Assembly: GCF_014197245.1 (NCBI RefSeq)
Contig: NZ_JACIFF010000010.1
Span: 62,001 to 126,000, forward strand
Direction of reading: 5' to 3'
DNA: 64,000 nucleotides
Source of the DNA: Neolewinella aquimaris
GTDB lineage: Bacteria > Bacteroidota > Bacteroidia > Chitinophagales > Saprospiraceae
Shown here: in pieces, positions 25,721-34,252 of the stretch
Layout of the letters: each line of letters opens with the position of its first letter
Numbering within the stretch: position 1 is the stretch's first letter
Made by a program: the position numbers and the translations under genes
The notes under the pieces: generated by a model
Database searches by the model: none
What the model was told of the DNA's origin: nothing
Seen by the model: only the letters and a program-made list of their open reading frames with translations

Positions 25721-27966
25721 ACTACCTTCTCCACGCCGGCACGCTGCTCGCGATCTGCGCCCTGTACTACCACTTCGTGCTGCGCAGCGAAACTTACTTT
25801 ACCCTTAATCGGTGGCTGCTGATCGGAAGCATAGCGGCCAGTTTTCTCCTGCCCCTGGTGACGGTGCCGGCCGCGCTTTCGCTCCGCGTAGCGTCGACTT
25901 CAGTCGTAGCGTCGACTTCAGTCGACCCGCTGCCCGCCCTACCGGTTTTAGCTGACTTACCCGTAGCGTTGACTTCAGTCGACCTGCTGCAAGAACGTAC
26001 CGGCAGCGTGACGACTGAAGTCGTCGCTACTGATGAGGCATCGAATGTTGTAGGCAGCTTGACGACTGAAGTCGTTGCGACTCAGTGGGTGTGGTACGCC
26101 TACCTCGGTGGGGTGCTGCTCTTCGGTCTCCGTCTCTTATTCCAGTTGGCTTTATTGATTGGAAAAACGATCGGCCGGCCGGGGTACCGCCTGGGTGACC
26201 TTCGCATCGTCGAGTTGGACGGAGAGGAAGGTCCGTACTCCTTCTGGAACCGCGTGTACCTCAATCCCGGAAACTACGACCGCGCCACCCTCGACTGCAT
26301 CCTCGATCACGAGCGGGTACACCTCCGACAGGGCCACGGCTTCGACCTCCTGCTTGCCGAACTGCTCCTCGTGGTGCAGTGGTGCAACCCCTTTGCCTGG
26401 TGGTACCGCCGGGCGATCGAGGATAACCTGGAATACCTCACGGATGCCCAGGTGCTCCGCCACGGGACCGACCCCGTACACTACCAACTAAGCCTGCTGC
26501 GGGTGGCCGCGCCGGTACGGTCCCGCAGTCTCGTAACCCACTACAATCACAGCCTCGAACAACGCATTATTATGATGAAAGCAAAAAGATCCTCCTCCCG
26601 CTCCGGCTGGAAGTACCTCGCCCTCCCCCTGCTGCTTCTTTTTTCCCTGACCTCCTTCAATGCGGTAGCGCAGCAGCCCCCGGCACCACCCGAGGCGCCT
26701 GCTCCACCCCCGGCTCCCCCGGCACCCACCCCGGCTCCGGCACCGGCCCCCAATCCGGCGCCGGCACCCCTCCCGGCACCCCCCTCCGCACCCGCGCCCC
26801 CGCCGCCACCCCCCGCCCCGGCTCCGCCGGCACCCGCCGAAGGAACGGAAACCCGCCGCAGCTGGACCGCCGAAATCGACGGCGACCGCGTGTGCTTCGC
26901 CTTCGTGGTCCGGAACAATAACGGCTACTACAACTCCAATTCGGAACGCTGTTTCCCCACCGCCGCCCTGGGTGAACTGCCCCGCGACCGGATCGGAGAA
27001 TTTTCGCTGACCCGCGAGTCCGGCACGATGACCTTCCGGGGTATGTTCGACGGTGATGAGGGCGTCGGCACCTTTGAGTTTGCGCCCGCCGCCGGCTTTG
27101 TGCGGACGGTAGCGGACCAGGGCTTCGGCACCTTCGACAACCGCGAACTGATCCATTTTTTCTTCACCGACATCACGGCCGATTACCTGACGTACCTGCG
27201 TAAAGCTTACGATCCCAGCCACGATGAACTGGTGCAGGTCGCCGTCTTTAGCATCGATCAGGCATCGCTTGCCGAGGTCGGTCGGTACCTGACGGCCGCG
27301 GGATTCGACACCCCCGGTCTGGAAAAGATCGTGCAGTTGCGCATCTTCAGTATCGATAAGGCGTACATCGACGAATTGGTAGCTGCCGGATTTAGGGGAC
27401 TCGACCTCGACCAGGTGATCCAGGCCAAAATTCACGGCCTCGATACCGACTTCGTGAAGGAAATGGCGGGCCTAGGCTTCGATAACCTACACTTCGACGA
27501 GTTTATTCAGCTCGCGATACATAAGGTCGATGCGGAGTACGTAGCGGAGCTCGCTTCCCTGGGCTTCGAAGGACTTGGGGCACAGGACATCGTCTCGGCT
27601 AAAATTCACGGCGTCAGTGCCCGGAAGGCGAAGGAAATGATGGACCTCGGCCTCGAGTTTGATGGTCTGCGGGAGATTCAGGACTTCAGTATTCACAGCG
27701 TCACTCCCGGACTGGTGCGCGGTCTGCGCGACCTGGGGTATACGGACCTGGATACCCGCGACTTTATCGACGCCCGCATTCACGGCGTGACCCCCGACTT
27801 CGCGGCTTCCTACGCCGATCTGGGTTACGAAGACATCCCCTTCCGCACGCTGATCGACCTGCGTATCCATGGTGTCAGTCCGGAATTCGTGCGCGAAAAC
27901 CGCCGAGAGGGGGACAGCCTACGCGATATGATCGACTACAAGATCATGCGGCACTCCCGCCGCTAA
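25717..27966 (+). CDS. BlaR1-like M56 metallopeptidase with Pro-rich linker and nine 29-residue repeats
   Basis: A 749-residue membrane protein. The N-terminal M56 part has helices at about 2-22 and 33-55, HERVH zinc motif at 198-202 (ILDHERVHLRQGHGFD) with a downstream ED pair, and a last helix at about 297-320. Then come a Pro/Ala linker (about 322-382), a beta-rich segment (about 385-480, SGTMTFRGMFDGDEGVGTFEF), and nine units of about 29 residues ending in IHGV (KIHGL, RIHGV). There is no penicillin-binding domain, unlike BlaR1, so the trigger differs. Residues about 57-122 between helices 2 and 3 are translated from five copies of a palindromic DNA repeat (25888-26081). It overlaps the BlaI-type gene by four bases. 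Confidence 0.9.
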   Translation: MNYLLHAGTLLAICALYYHFVLRSETYFTLNRWLLIGSIAASFLLPLVTVPAALSLRVASTSVVASTSVDPLPALPVLADLPVALTSVDLLQERTGSVTTEVVATDEASNVVGSLTTEVVATQWVWYAYLGGVLLFGLRLLFQLALLIGKTIGRPGYRLGDLRIVELDGEEGPYSFWNRVYLNPGNYDRATLDCILDHERVHLRQGHGFDLLLAELLLVVQWCNPFAWWYRRAIEDNLEYLTDAQVLRHGTDPVHYQLSLLRVAAPVRSRSLVTHYNHSLEQRIIMMKAKRSSSRSGWKYLALPLLLLFSLTSFNAVAQQPPAPPEAPAPPPAPPAPTPAPAPAPNPAPAPLPAPPSAPAPPPPPPAPAPPAPAEGTETRRSWTAEIDGDRVCFAFVVRNNNGYYNSNSERCFPTAALGELPRDRIGEFSLTRESGTMTFRGMFDGDEGVGTFEFAPAAGFVRTVADQGFGTFDNRELIHFFFTDITADYLTYLRKAYDPSHDELVQVAVFSIDQASLAEVGRYLTAAGFDTPGLEKIVQLRIFSIDKAYIDELVAAGFRGLDLDQVIQAKIHGLDTDFVKEMAGLGFDNLHFDEFIQLAIHKVDAEYVAELASLGFEGLGAQDIVSAKIHGVSARKAKEMMDLGLEFDGLREIQDFSIHSVTPGLVRGLRDLGYTDLDTRDFIDARIHGVTPDFAASYADLGYEDIPFRTLIDLRIHGVSPEFVRENRREGDSLRDMIDYKIMRHSRR
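25888..26081 (+). repeat. GTAGCGTCGACTTCAGTCGAC palindromic repeat inside the M56 gene
   Basis: Three forward copies (25888-25905, 25906-25926, 25963-25983) read GTAGCGTYGACTTCAGTC. Two inverted copies (26010-26030, 26061-26081) read GACGACTGAAGTCGTYGC. All stay in frame: forward copies encode VASTSV or VALTSV and inverted ones encode TTEVVAT. No interruption of the gene results. Confidence 0.85.
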
Positions 27967-28000
27967 ACATCCGGGGGGTGGGATAACTTTTAGCAGGGTA

Positions 28001-28690
28001 ATGCCCGCCCTCCAACCCGATACCGACCTCCACTACCTCGTTTCCACCCTGCAGGAAACCTACGGACGCCAGACCCGCTACAGCACCAAAACGGCCATTG
28101 ACCAGCTGATCGCCACCATTCTGAGCCAGCGGACCAACTACGCCGACGAGCGGGCCGCCTACGAAAAGCTGCTGGAAACCTACGGCGACTGGGCCGGGGT
28201 CGCGGGTGCCACGGTCGACGGGATCGAGCAGTGCATTCAGACCAGCCGCTGGCCCGAGATCAAGGCCCCCCGCATCAAGGAAATCCTTACCCACGTCATT
28301 GAGGAATACGGATCGCCCAATTTAGACTTCCTGGCCGACATGCCAGTCGACGAAGCCCAGGAACTGCTCATGAAACTGCCGGGCGTGGGCTTCAAAACGG
28401 CCACCTTCGTGCTGCTGTTCTCCCTGCGTAAGCCGGTGCTGCCGGTCGATACCCACGTACACCGCGTCAGCACCCGCTACGGCATCCTGCCGGAGAAGAT
28501 CACCCAGGCCAAAAGTCACGGTGCCCTACTGGAAATGCTGCCGGAAAGCGCGGATGAGCTGCTCAACTTTCACAAGCTGCTCTTCAAGCACGGGCAACGG
28601 GTGTGCACCTACTCCCATCCCAAGTGCGGACAGTGCGTGGTCAGCGAACGGTGCCGCTACTACCAACATAAGAACGGCAAGCCGACCTAA
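28001..28690 (+). CDS. nth: endonuclease III
   Basis: A 229-residue DNA glycosylase/AP lyase that removes oxidised pyrimidines in base-excision repair. The helix-hairpin-helix LMKLPGVGFKTATF contains the catalytic lysine K132, and the second catalytic residue D150 is in LPVDTHVHRVSTRYG. The iron-sulfur cluster ligands C202, C209, C212 and C218 are all present with the standard C-x6-C-x2-C-x5-C spacing. The length is normal. TAACTTTT at 27984-27991 is a weak -7 candidate but stands only nine bases from the ATG. It starts 34 bases after the M56 gene and its stop overlaps the convergent SDR gene by four bases. Confidence 0.95.
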   Translation: MPALQPDTDLHYLVSTLQETYGRQTRYSTKTAIDQLIATILSQRTNYADERAAYEKLLETYGDWAGVAGATVDGIEQCIQTSRWPEIKAPRIKEILTHVIEEYGSPNLDFLADMPVDEAQELLMKLPGVGFKTATFVLLFSLRKPVLPVDTHVHRVSTRYGILPEKITQAKSHGALLEMLPESADELLNFHKLLFKHGQRVCTYSHPKCGQCVVSERCRYYQHKNGKPT

Positions 28691-29508
28691 TTTCCCCCCA
28701 GAAACTTTTCCGGCTTGTACCAGCGGGCCAGTACCCGTTCGTAGCTGCCCGGCAGCAGGCGCGCGAATTTATCGATCCAGTAGGCATCGCGGCCGATGAG
28801 CAGGCGGGTCTTCTTCCTTTCGATGGCCTTAATGATTTGCGCAGCCGCCTCCGCCGCGGTGGTTCTGGCCTGTTTTTCGAAATTGCGGATGAAGCGGTCG
28901 CGCTCCCGTTCGTCTTCGATCTCCACGTTGCGGTGGATGTTGGTGGCGATCCCGCCCGGGTGAACGCAGCAAATGTGCAGCAGCTTTCCGAACTCCACGC
29001 GGAGGGTTTCCGTGAAGCCGCGCACCGCGAACTTGCTGATGTTGTAGGGTGCTGTACCCGGAAAGCCGAAGAGGCCGAATACGCTGCTGACGTTGACCAG
29101 ACTAGCCTCATCCCGCTCCCGCAGGTGGGGCAGAAAGGCAAGCGAGCCGTAGACCACGCCCCACAGGTTGACACTCAGGGTTTTTTCGTAGTCCTCCATG
29201 GCGATGTTCACGGCGGGTTGCTGGCGTACGCTCATGCCGGCGTTGTTGATCACGACATCGACGCGGCCCAGCGACTGGCGGGTCTCCCGGGCGAAATCAT
29301 CCATGCTTTCCCGGTCGCCGACGTCGAAGGCGCGGCATAGTCCGCGGGAGTTTACGGGAAGCGCATTCCAGGTTTCCTCCAGGGCATCCAGGTTTCGGTC
29401 GTTGAGGGAGAGTACGGCCCCGCGCACCGCGAATTGGCGGGCCAGCTCCCGACCGATGCCGGAGCCTGCGCCGGTAATGACCACCACTTTGTCGTGAAAA
29501 TCCTTCAT
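28687..29508 (-). CDS. short-chain dehydrogenase/reductase
   Basis: A 273-residue classical SDR, distinct from the tandem pair at 7.6-9.4 kb. The glycine motif TGAGSGIG is at 12-19, INNAG at 87-91, and the catalytic residues are S142, Y155 and K159 (SSVFGLFGFPGTAPYNISK). HPGGIATNIHRN follows. The C-terminal part (IERKKTRLLIGRDAYWIDKFARLLPGSYERVL) resembles SDRs that sit next to membranes and act on lipid-like substrates, which is suggestive only. It is convergent with nth (four-base overlap) and starts 18 bases after the patatin gene's stop, so the two may share a transcript. Confidence 0.92.
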   Translation of the reverse strand: MKDFHDKVVVITGAGSGIGRELARQFAVRGAVLSLNDRNLDALEETWNALPVNSRGLCRAFDVGDRESMDDFARETRQSLGRVDVVINNAGMSVRQQPAVNIAMEDYEKTLSVNLWGVVYGSLAFLPHLRERDEASLVNVSSVFGLFGFPGTAPYNISKFAVRGFTETLRVEFGKLLHICCVHPGGIATNIHRNVEIEDERERDRFIRNFEKQARTTAAEAAAQIIKAIERKKTRLLIGRDAYWIDKFARLLPGSYERVLARWYKPEKFLGGN

Positions 29509-29526
29509 ACCGACAAGGTAAGCCGG

Positions 29527-31740
29527 TCAGAACCAATGACCCAGGTTGAAGTACAGCTTCCCGCCCTCGGTGCCGTAGCCGTAGGTAAGTTCGATGGGGC
29601 CCAGGGGCGAGTCGATGCCGTAGCCCAGGACACCCGCCGTGATCCAGTCGGCACTGATGGAACTGGGAAATGCCTCCGGATTGCCGATGCGCGCCGTGCG
29701 GGCGCCGAGGTGGAGGTAATGATTAGTAAACAGTCGCTGCCGCAAGAACAACTCGGCCATCACCAGATTACTGCCGGAAGCTTCCCCCAGGTCGATGCTC
29801 GGGAAGGGCTTGAAGTTGTTCATCAGCTTGCGGTTGTTGCTGCCGAGGTAGTAGCGGTAGGGCAGACTGGTAGCATCCAGAAAGCCACCGGCGGTAGCTT
29901 CCAGCCCGATGGCCTGCTTCTCCCCGAGTTGCAGCATGGCCGTGAAGTCAATGTCGGCGTTAAAGGCCCAGCCGTCGTCGTTGCCCGACAGTTCCCGGAT
30001 GGCCCGCGCCTCGGCGTTGAGCTTGAATCCGCGCAGGGGGAAGTGGGTTTTGTTGAGCTTGTCGTAGAGGAAGTAGACCTTGGGGACGAAGAACATATCG
30101 TTGCTGAGGGAGAACAGTCCGGAGGTATCCGCCGAGGCCAATTGATCCGAAGTGGTCGAGTAGTACTTAAAGCCGGCGGACATGCCGGTGAAGCTGTTCT
30201 GCGTCTGCCTTACGTCCCAGTACAATTCGGCGTTCAGGTCGGAGAAGCGAAAATCGAGGCGGTCGAAAACGATGCCCAGTCCCTCGTTCTGGGTTTCCTG
30301 CACGTCGAACCCCACGTCGGCATAATCGAGGCGACTGCGCAGTCCGAAGGCCGAACCGTTGATGCGATTGATGCGGTAGTCGAAACGGTAGCGCAGTCGG
30401 TTACCGGCAATAAGGTCGAGGCTGGTGATGGTGTTATCGATAAGGAGGTCGTAAAGGGTAAGGTTGATCAGCAGGTTGGCGCGGTACTCCTGGTCGTAGT
30501 GCAGGCCGAGCCGCAGTTGCTGACCGAAGGCCGGTTGCTGTTCGAAGGTTAGATCGAGGTCGACTTCATCCTGGGCGTCGTCGGTAAATTGCCAGCGGTA
30601 GTTGATGTTGGCGTAGCGACCCGTGACGTGGAGGGCGGTAAGCCCGTGGCGAAAATCCTCCCAGCTGATCCGCCCCGGCAGCATATCCTCGAAAAAGCTC
30701 AGCACCTGGCGGTCGGACAGTTCGTCGTTGCCGGTGATGTTGACCCGCCGTACGTTGAGGAACTGCGGAATGCGCGCGTCGGACGTATCGCGGGTCGTGG
30801 TCACGTTTTGCTGGCGGGCGGCGAGCGAATCCAGTTGCGGCTTCATCTCCAGGGCGGCCAGATAGCCGGCGTTAATGAGGGTATCGATGTCGCTGAAGCT
30901 GAGCACCGAGAAGCCGTCCAGCTGCGGCTTAATGTCCAGGTCGGTCACTTCGTACTGTTCCAGATTGCGGCGGTTGGCCTGGAAAAAGGCGATCTGCATG
31001 ATCAGGTCGCCCACACTCTTGATGTCGCCGGCCTTGAGGGGGTCGGCCTCGACGCTGATACCGAGGATGTAATCCATCCCCTTCGCCTTCACTTCCTCGG
31101 CGGGATAGTTGTTGGAAACGCCGCCGTCGGTGAGCAGCCGGCCGTTGAGTTCGTACGGACTGAGTACACCGGGCAGGGCCGCGCTGGCCCGCATGGCTTC
31201 GGCGAGCATCCCGGTTTCGATCACGACGTCGTCGCCGGTTTCGAGGTCGGTGGCTACGGCGAGGAAGGGTATAGGTAGCTTGTCGAAGTCGCGGATGTGG
31301 CCCACGTCGGCCGTCCAATTGGCAAACAGGTCGTGCACCCGCTGTCCGTCGGAGAGGGCCGTGGGCAGCTGGATGCCGAAGTCCTGCATCGAGATGGAGA
31401 GCAGGTACTTTTCGTTGTATATTTTTTCGTAGATGGTCCGGTCTTCGCGGGCCACGGCGTCCTGCAGTTCGCTAAGGATGTCGATGCTTCTCAGCAGTTG
31501 TTCCAGCTGGTCGGCGCTGTAGCCGGCGGCGTAGAGTCCGCCCACGATCGCCCCCATGCTGGTGCCGCCGATGTAGTCGACCCGCACGCCGGATTCTTCG
31601 ATCACGCGCAGGGCTCCGATGTGGGCGTAGCCCTTGGCTCCCCCGCCGCTCAGTACCAGACCCACCTTCACGTCTTCCGTCTGGGCGCGGACGCAGGTGC
31701 TGAGAAGTACCAGAAGGAGCAGGGTAAGTTTGGTGGGCAT
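29527..31740 (-). CDS. patatin-like phospholipase fused to an outer-membrane barrel
   Basis: A 737-residue exported protein. A signal peptide (1-20, ending VRAQ) leads into a patatin domain (about 25-310) with the oxyanion loop SGGGAKG, nucleophile S61 in GGTSMGAI, and D205 in LLTDGGVSNNY, the Ser-Asp dyad. A POTRA-like segment (about 325-395, LNVRRVNITGNDELSDRQVLSFFEDM) and a 16-strand BamA-type barrel (about 400-737, ending in YGTEGGKLYFNLGHWF) follow. This is the PlpD / type Vd secretion layout, where the barrel is believed to carry the lipase to the outer membrane or surface. A box GAAAACTA on the plus strand (31747-31754) could be its -7 element. Confidence 0.92.
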   Translation of the reverse strand: MPTKLTLLLLVLLSTCVRAQTEDVKVGLVLSGGGAKGYAHIGALRVIEESGVRVDYIGGTSMGAIVGGLYAAGYSADQLEQLLRSIDILSELQDAVAREDRTIYEKIYNEKYLLSISMQDFGIQLPTALSDGQRVHDLFANWTADVGHIRDFDKLPIPFLAVATDLETGDDVVIETGMLAEAMRASAALPGVLSPYELNGRLLTDGGVSNNYPAEEVKAKGMDYILGISVEADPLKAGDIKSVGDLIMQIAFFQANRRNLEQYEVTDLDIKPQLDGFSVLSFSDIDTLINAGYLAALEMKPQLDSLAARQQNVTTTRDTSDARIPQFLNVRRVNITGNDELSDRQVLSFFEDMLPGRISWEDFRHGLTALHVTGRYANINYRWQFTDDAQDEVDLDLTFEQQPAFGQQLRLGLHYDQEYRANLLINLTLYDLLIDNTITSLDLIAGNRLRYRFDYRINRINGSAFGLRSRLDYADVGFDVQETQNEGLGIVFDRLDFRFSDLNAELYWDVRQTQNSFTGMSAGFKYYSTTSDQLASADTSGLFSLSNDMFFVPKVYFLYDKLNKTHFPLRGFKLNAEARAIRELSGNDDGWAFNADIDFTAMLQLGEKQAIGLEATAGGFLDATSLPYRYYLGSNNRKLMNNFKPFPSIDLGEASGSNLVMAELFLRQRLFTNHYLHLGARTARIGNPEAFPSSISADWITAGVLGYGIDSPLGPIELTYGYGTEGGKLYFNLGHWF

Positions 31741-31941
31741 ACGGGTGAAAACTAGCGAGAGTACAATAGTACGGTGAGTGGTGATGCCGGTGGGTAGGCA
31801 CCGCGGGGCAAGGTAAGTGTAACTCAGGGGGGAGGGTCCGTATTGTAGGGATCGCTACGCGAAGAAGGGTTGAACGCGGATTCCGCGGAGGGCCGCGGAT
31901 TGGGCGCGGATTTTTTACAGTGGCCTGTCTATCTTGCCGAA

Positions 31942-34197
31942 ATGCTTTTCCGTACGGCTATTTTGCTGGTGTTTGGTTTGCTTGTTCCGCTGGGTTTGCA
32001 CTGCACCTGCGGCCCCGCCCCCTCCTCCTACGCCTATCGTTTTTTAAATCCGCGGGTGGTGGGCTACGATTCGGAACTGGCGCCCTTCTTTTTGCACTTC
32101 GGGGAGGTGTACCGCGACCGGCTCACCCAGCCCGCCAATCTGCAGCGCAGCCTTAACGTAGAGGAATGGTACGAGCGATTTTGCGACCAGGCCGCGCTGG
32201 AGGAGATCGAGGCCATCGTTTACGACAACAACCTGAACCTGCTGCAACGGCTGCGGCAGCTCCTGAACGATCCGGAGGCCCGCACCGCCGACCTGCCCCC
32301 GGCCCTGCAGGCGAATGGGTTTGCGCGTCACTTGCTGGAGGCTAATTGTGTGGAGGTGCTTGACTACCTGATCTTCGCCAAGCGGTGTGAGCCCTTCGTG
32401 ACGGCGGCGGCGGATGCCTTCGAGCAGCGGACGCTAAACCGGGCGGAAATGGAAGGTTTGCTGGAGGAAGGACTGGAGGTGTTTCCGCGGACGGAGAGCC
32501 ATTACGTGCGCCTGCGGTATGCTTACCAGTTGATCCGTCTGGCGCACTACCTGCGGGAGTACGACTACGTGCTCGAGCTTTACGGTTACCTCATGCCGAA
32601 GGTCAACGCCGATCCCAGCCTGATTTACGACTGGATCGAGGGGCACCGGGCGGGGGCGATGCAATCGCTGGGGCAAATGGCTGAATCGGCCTATGTATTC
32701 AGTCGCGTTTTCGAACGGAGTCCGAGCCGGCGGGAGAGCGCTTACCTGAGCTTTAAGATCCAGACCGACGCGCAGTGGCGGGAAGCCCTGCTGCTGTGCC
32801 AGAACGACCACGAACGCGCCATGCTGCACGTACTGCGGGCCCACAACGGGCGGGCGGTGGTGTTGGAGGAAATGCGCGACATCTACCGCTACGAGCCCAA
32901 CAATCACTCCCTCGAACTGCTCACCATGCGCGAGTTGCAGGAGCTGGAGCGCGACCTGCTGGGGGCTGACTTTCGCCGGGGCCACTATACCCCACGCGCC
33001 GGGGCGGGGGAGCGGCTGATCGATCTGCAGGCCTTCGTGAACCGGATTATCGAGGAGCGGAAGAGCGCCAACCTCGACTTCTGGCTGTTGGCCCGCGGGG
33101 TGCTGGAGATGCTGGCCGGGGATTACTTCTTTGCCGAAGAGACCTTCGCCCGGCTGAAGGGCAGCACCGAAAACGATACCATACGGCAGCAGCTGGCCAT
33201 TCTCGGCGACGTCATTGACGTACTGGAGCTGAGTCGGGTGACGGACTCCACGGAACTTCGCTACTACGACTTACTGACGGACTCCGAACTGCGCAGCGAG
33301 CATCCCGATTTCCGCCGCCTGGTCAACGACAAACTGGAGGCTGCCTACCGGCGTACCGGGCGTATCCCCAAGGCCAATTTGCTGCGGTACGGCTTCGATG
33401 CGATCCAGAAGAATCCCTCCATCGATGCCCTGCGGTCACTGGAACGGATGGCCGATAGCCTCAACCGGAATCGCTTCGACCGGGCCCTGCTGCGCGACCG
33501 GATCGGTCCCTACGCTACGGACGACATCAATAACCTCATCGGCAACGACTACGTGCAGCGCGGACAGTGGAAAACGGCCATTGAGATCTACCGGCGCATC
33601 CCGGCGGAGCGAATGGATGGGTACGGGAGGTTCGCCCCCTTCATTCAGCAGTTAAACGATCGCGTAAACTTCTCCCCGCCTACTGGTCGGCCCACTTACA
33701 ACAAGCTCCAACTGCTCGAGCGGCTCGACGAGCTGGAGGAACAGGCCGACCGCACGACCAACGATACCATCGCCGCGCGCAACTACTTCAACATCGGGCT
33801 GGCCCTGTACAACCTAAGCTACTTCAGCTACAACTGGTCCTTCGCCGATGCCTTTCGCTCCGGCAGTAGCGCCGCCCGCGCCGCCGCCGCCCGTACCCCC
33901 GACCGGGTGTTCTCCCACCCCGACGCGCCCCTGGGCAACCAGGAGAACTTTGCCATGGACCAACCGCGCTACTACTTCGAGCGGGCCCTGCGTCGCGCCC
34001 CGGACCGGGAAGCCGCCGCTCTGGCCGCCTACTACGCCGCCAAAACGGAGCGCAACGAGTACTACGCGCAGGGTCGGCCGGGAGGGGCAAGGCCCTTCAG
34101 TTATTTCCGCTTACTGCGCGATTCTTACGCCGATACCGACTTCTACGACGAGCTGATCGCCGAGTGCAAAACCTTTGCGTGGTTCGTGGGGCGATAG
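31942..34197 (+). CDS. large secreted protein of unknown function
   Basis: A 751-residue protein with a hydrophobic signal-like N-terminus (MLFRTAILLVFGLLVPLGLH) followed by CTCGPAPSSYAYRFLNP. A cysteine at residue 21 might be lipidated, but the residues before it do not form a good lipobox. The rest is almost entirely alpha-helical with many Leu/Tyr/Arg pairs, consistent with TPR-like solenoid repeats (for example YAYQLIRLAHYLREYDYVLELYGYL and RGVLEMLAGDYFFAEETFARL). Two segments near the end are rich in Tyr-Phe-Asn (NYFNIGLALYNLSYFSYNW). I do not recognise the family. The ATG at 31942 is chosen because upstream codons come from a GCGGATT repeat. Confidence 0.6.
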   Translation: MLFRTAILLVFGLLVPLGLHCTCGPAPSSYAYRFLNPRVVGYDSELAPFFLHFGEVYRDRLTQPANLQRSLNVEEWYERFCDQAALEEIEAIVYDNNLNLLQRLRQLLNDPEARTADLPPALQANGFARHLLEANCVEVLDYLIFAKRCEPFVTAAADAFEQRTLNRAEMEGLLEEGLEVFPRTESHYVRLRYAYQLIRLAHYLREYDYVLELYGYLMPKVNADPSLIYDWIEGHRAGAMQSLGQMAESAYVFSRVFERSPSRRESAYLSFKIQTDAQWREALLLCQNDHERAMLHVLRAHNGRAVVLEEMRDIYRYEPNNHSLELLTMRELQELERDLLGADFRRGHYTPRAGAGERLIDLQAFVNRIIEERKSANLDFWLLARGVLEMLAGDYFFAEETFARLKGSTENDTIRQQLAILGDVIDVLELSRVTDSTELRYYDLLTDSELRSEHPDFRRLVNDKLEAAYRRTGRIPKANLLRYGFDAIQKNPSIDALRSLERMADSLNRNRFDRALLRDRIGPYATDDINNLIGNDYVQRGQWKTAIEIYRRIPAERMDGYGRFAPFIQQLNDRVNFSPPTGRPTYNKLQLLERLDELEEQADRTTNDTIAARNYFNIGLALYNLSYFSYNWSFADAFRSGSSAARAAAARTPDRVFSHPDAPLGNQENFAMDQPRYYFERALRRAPDREAAALAAYYAAKTERNEYYAQGRPGGARPFSYFRLLRDSYADTDFYDELIAECKTFAWFVGR

Positions 34198-34252
34198 GGG
34201 GTTTAAACCGTCCCGCGGCTGGCCGGTTCTTCTTCCCAAACCCCTTGACCAT

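Noticed and set aside
29434-30552. 372-codon frame antisense to the patatin/barrel gene
   Set aside because: Shadow of the barrel-coding strand, with no start context.
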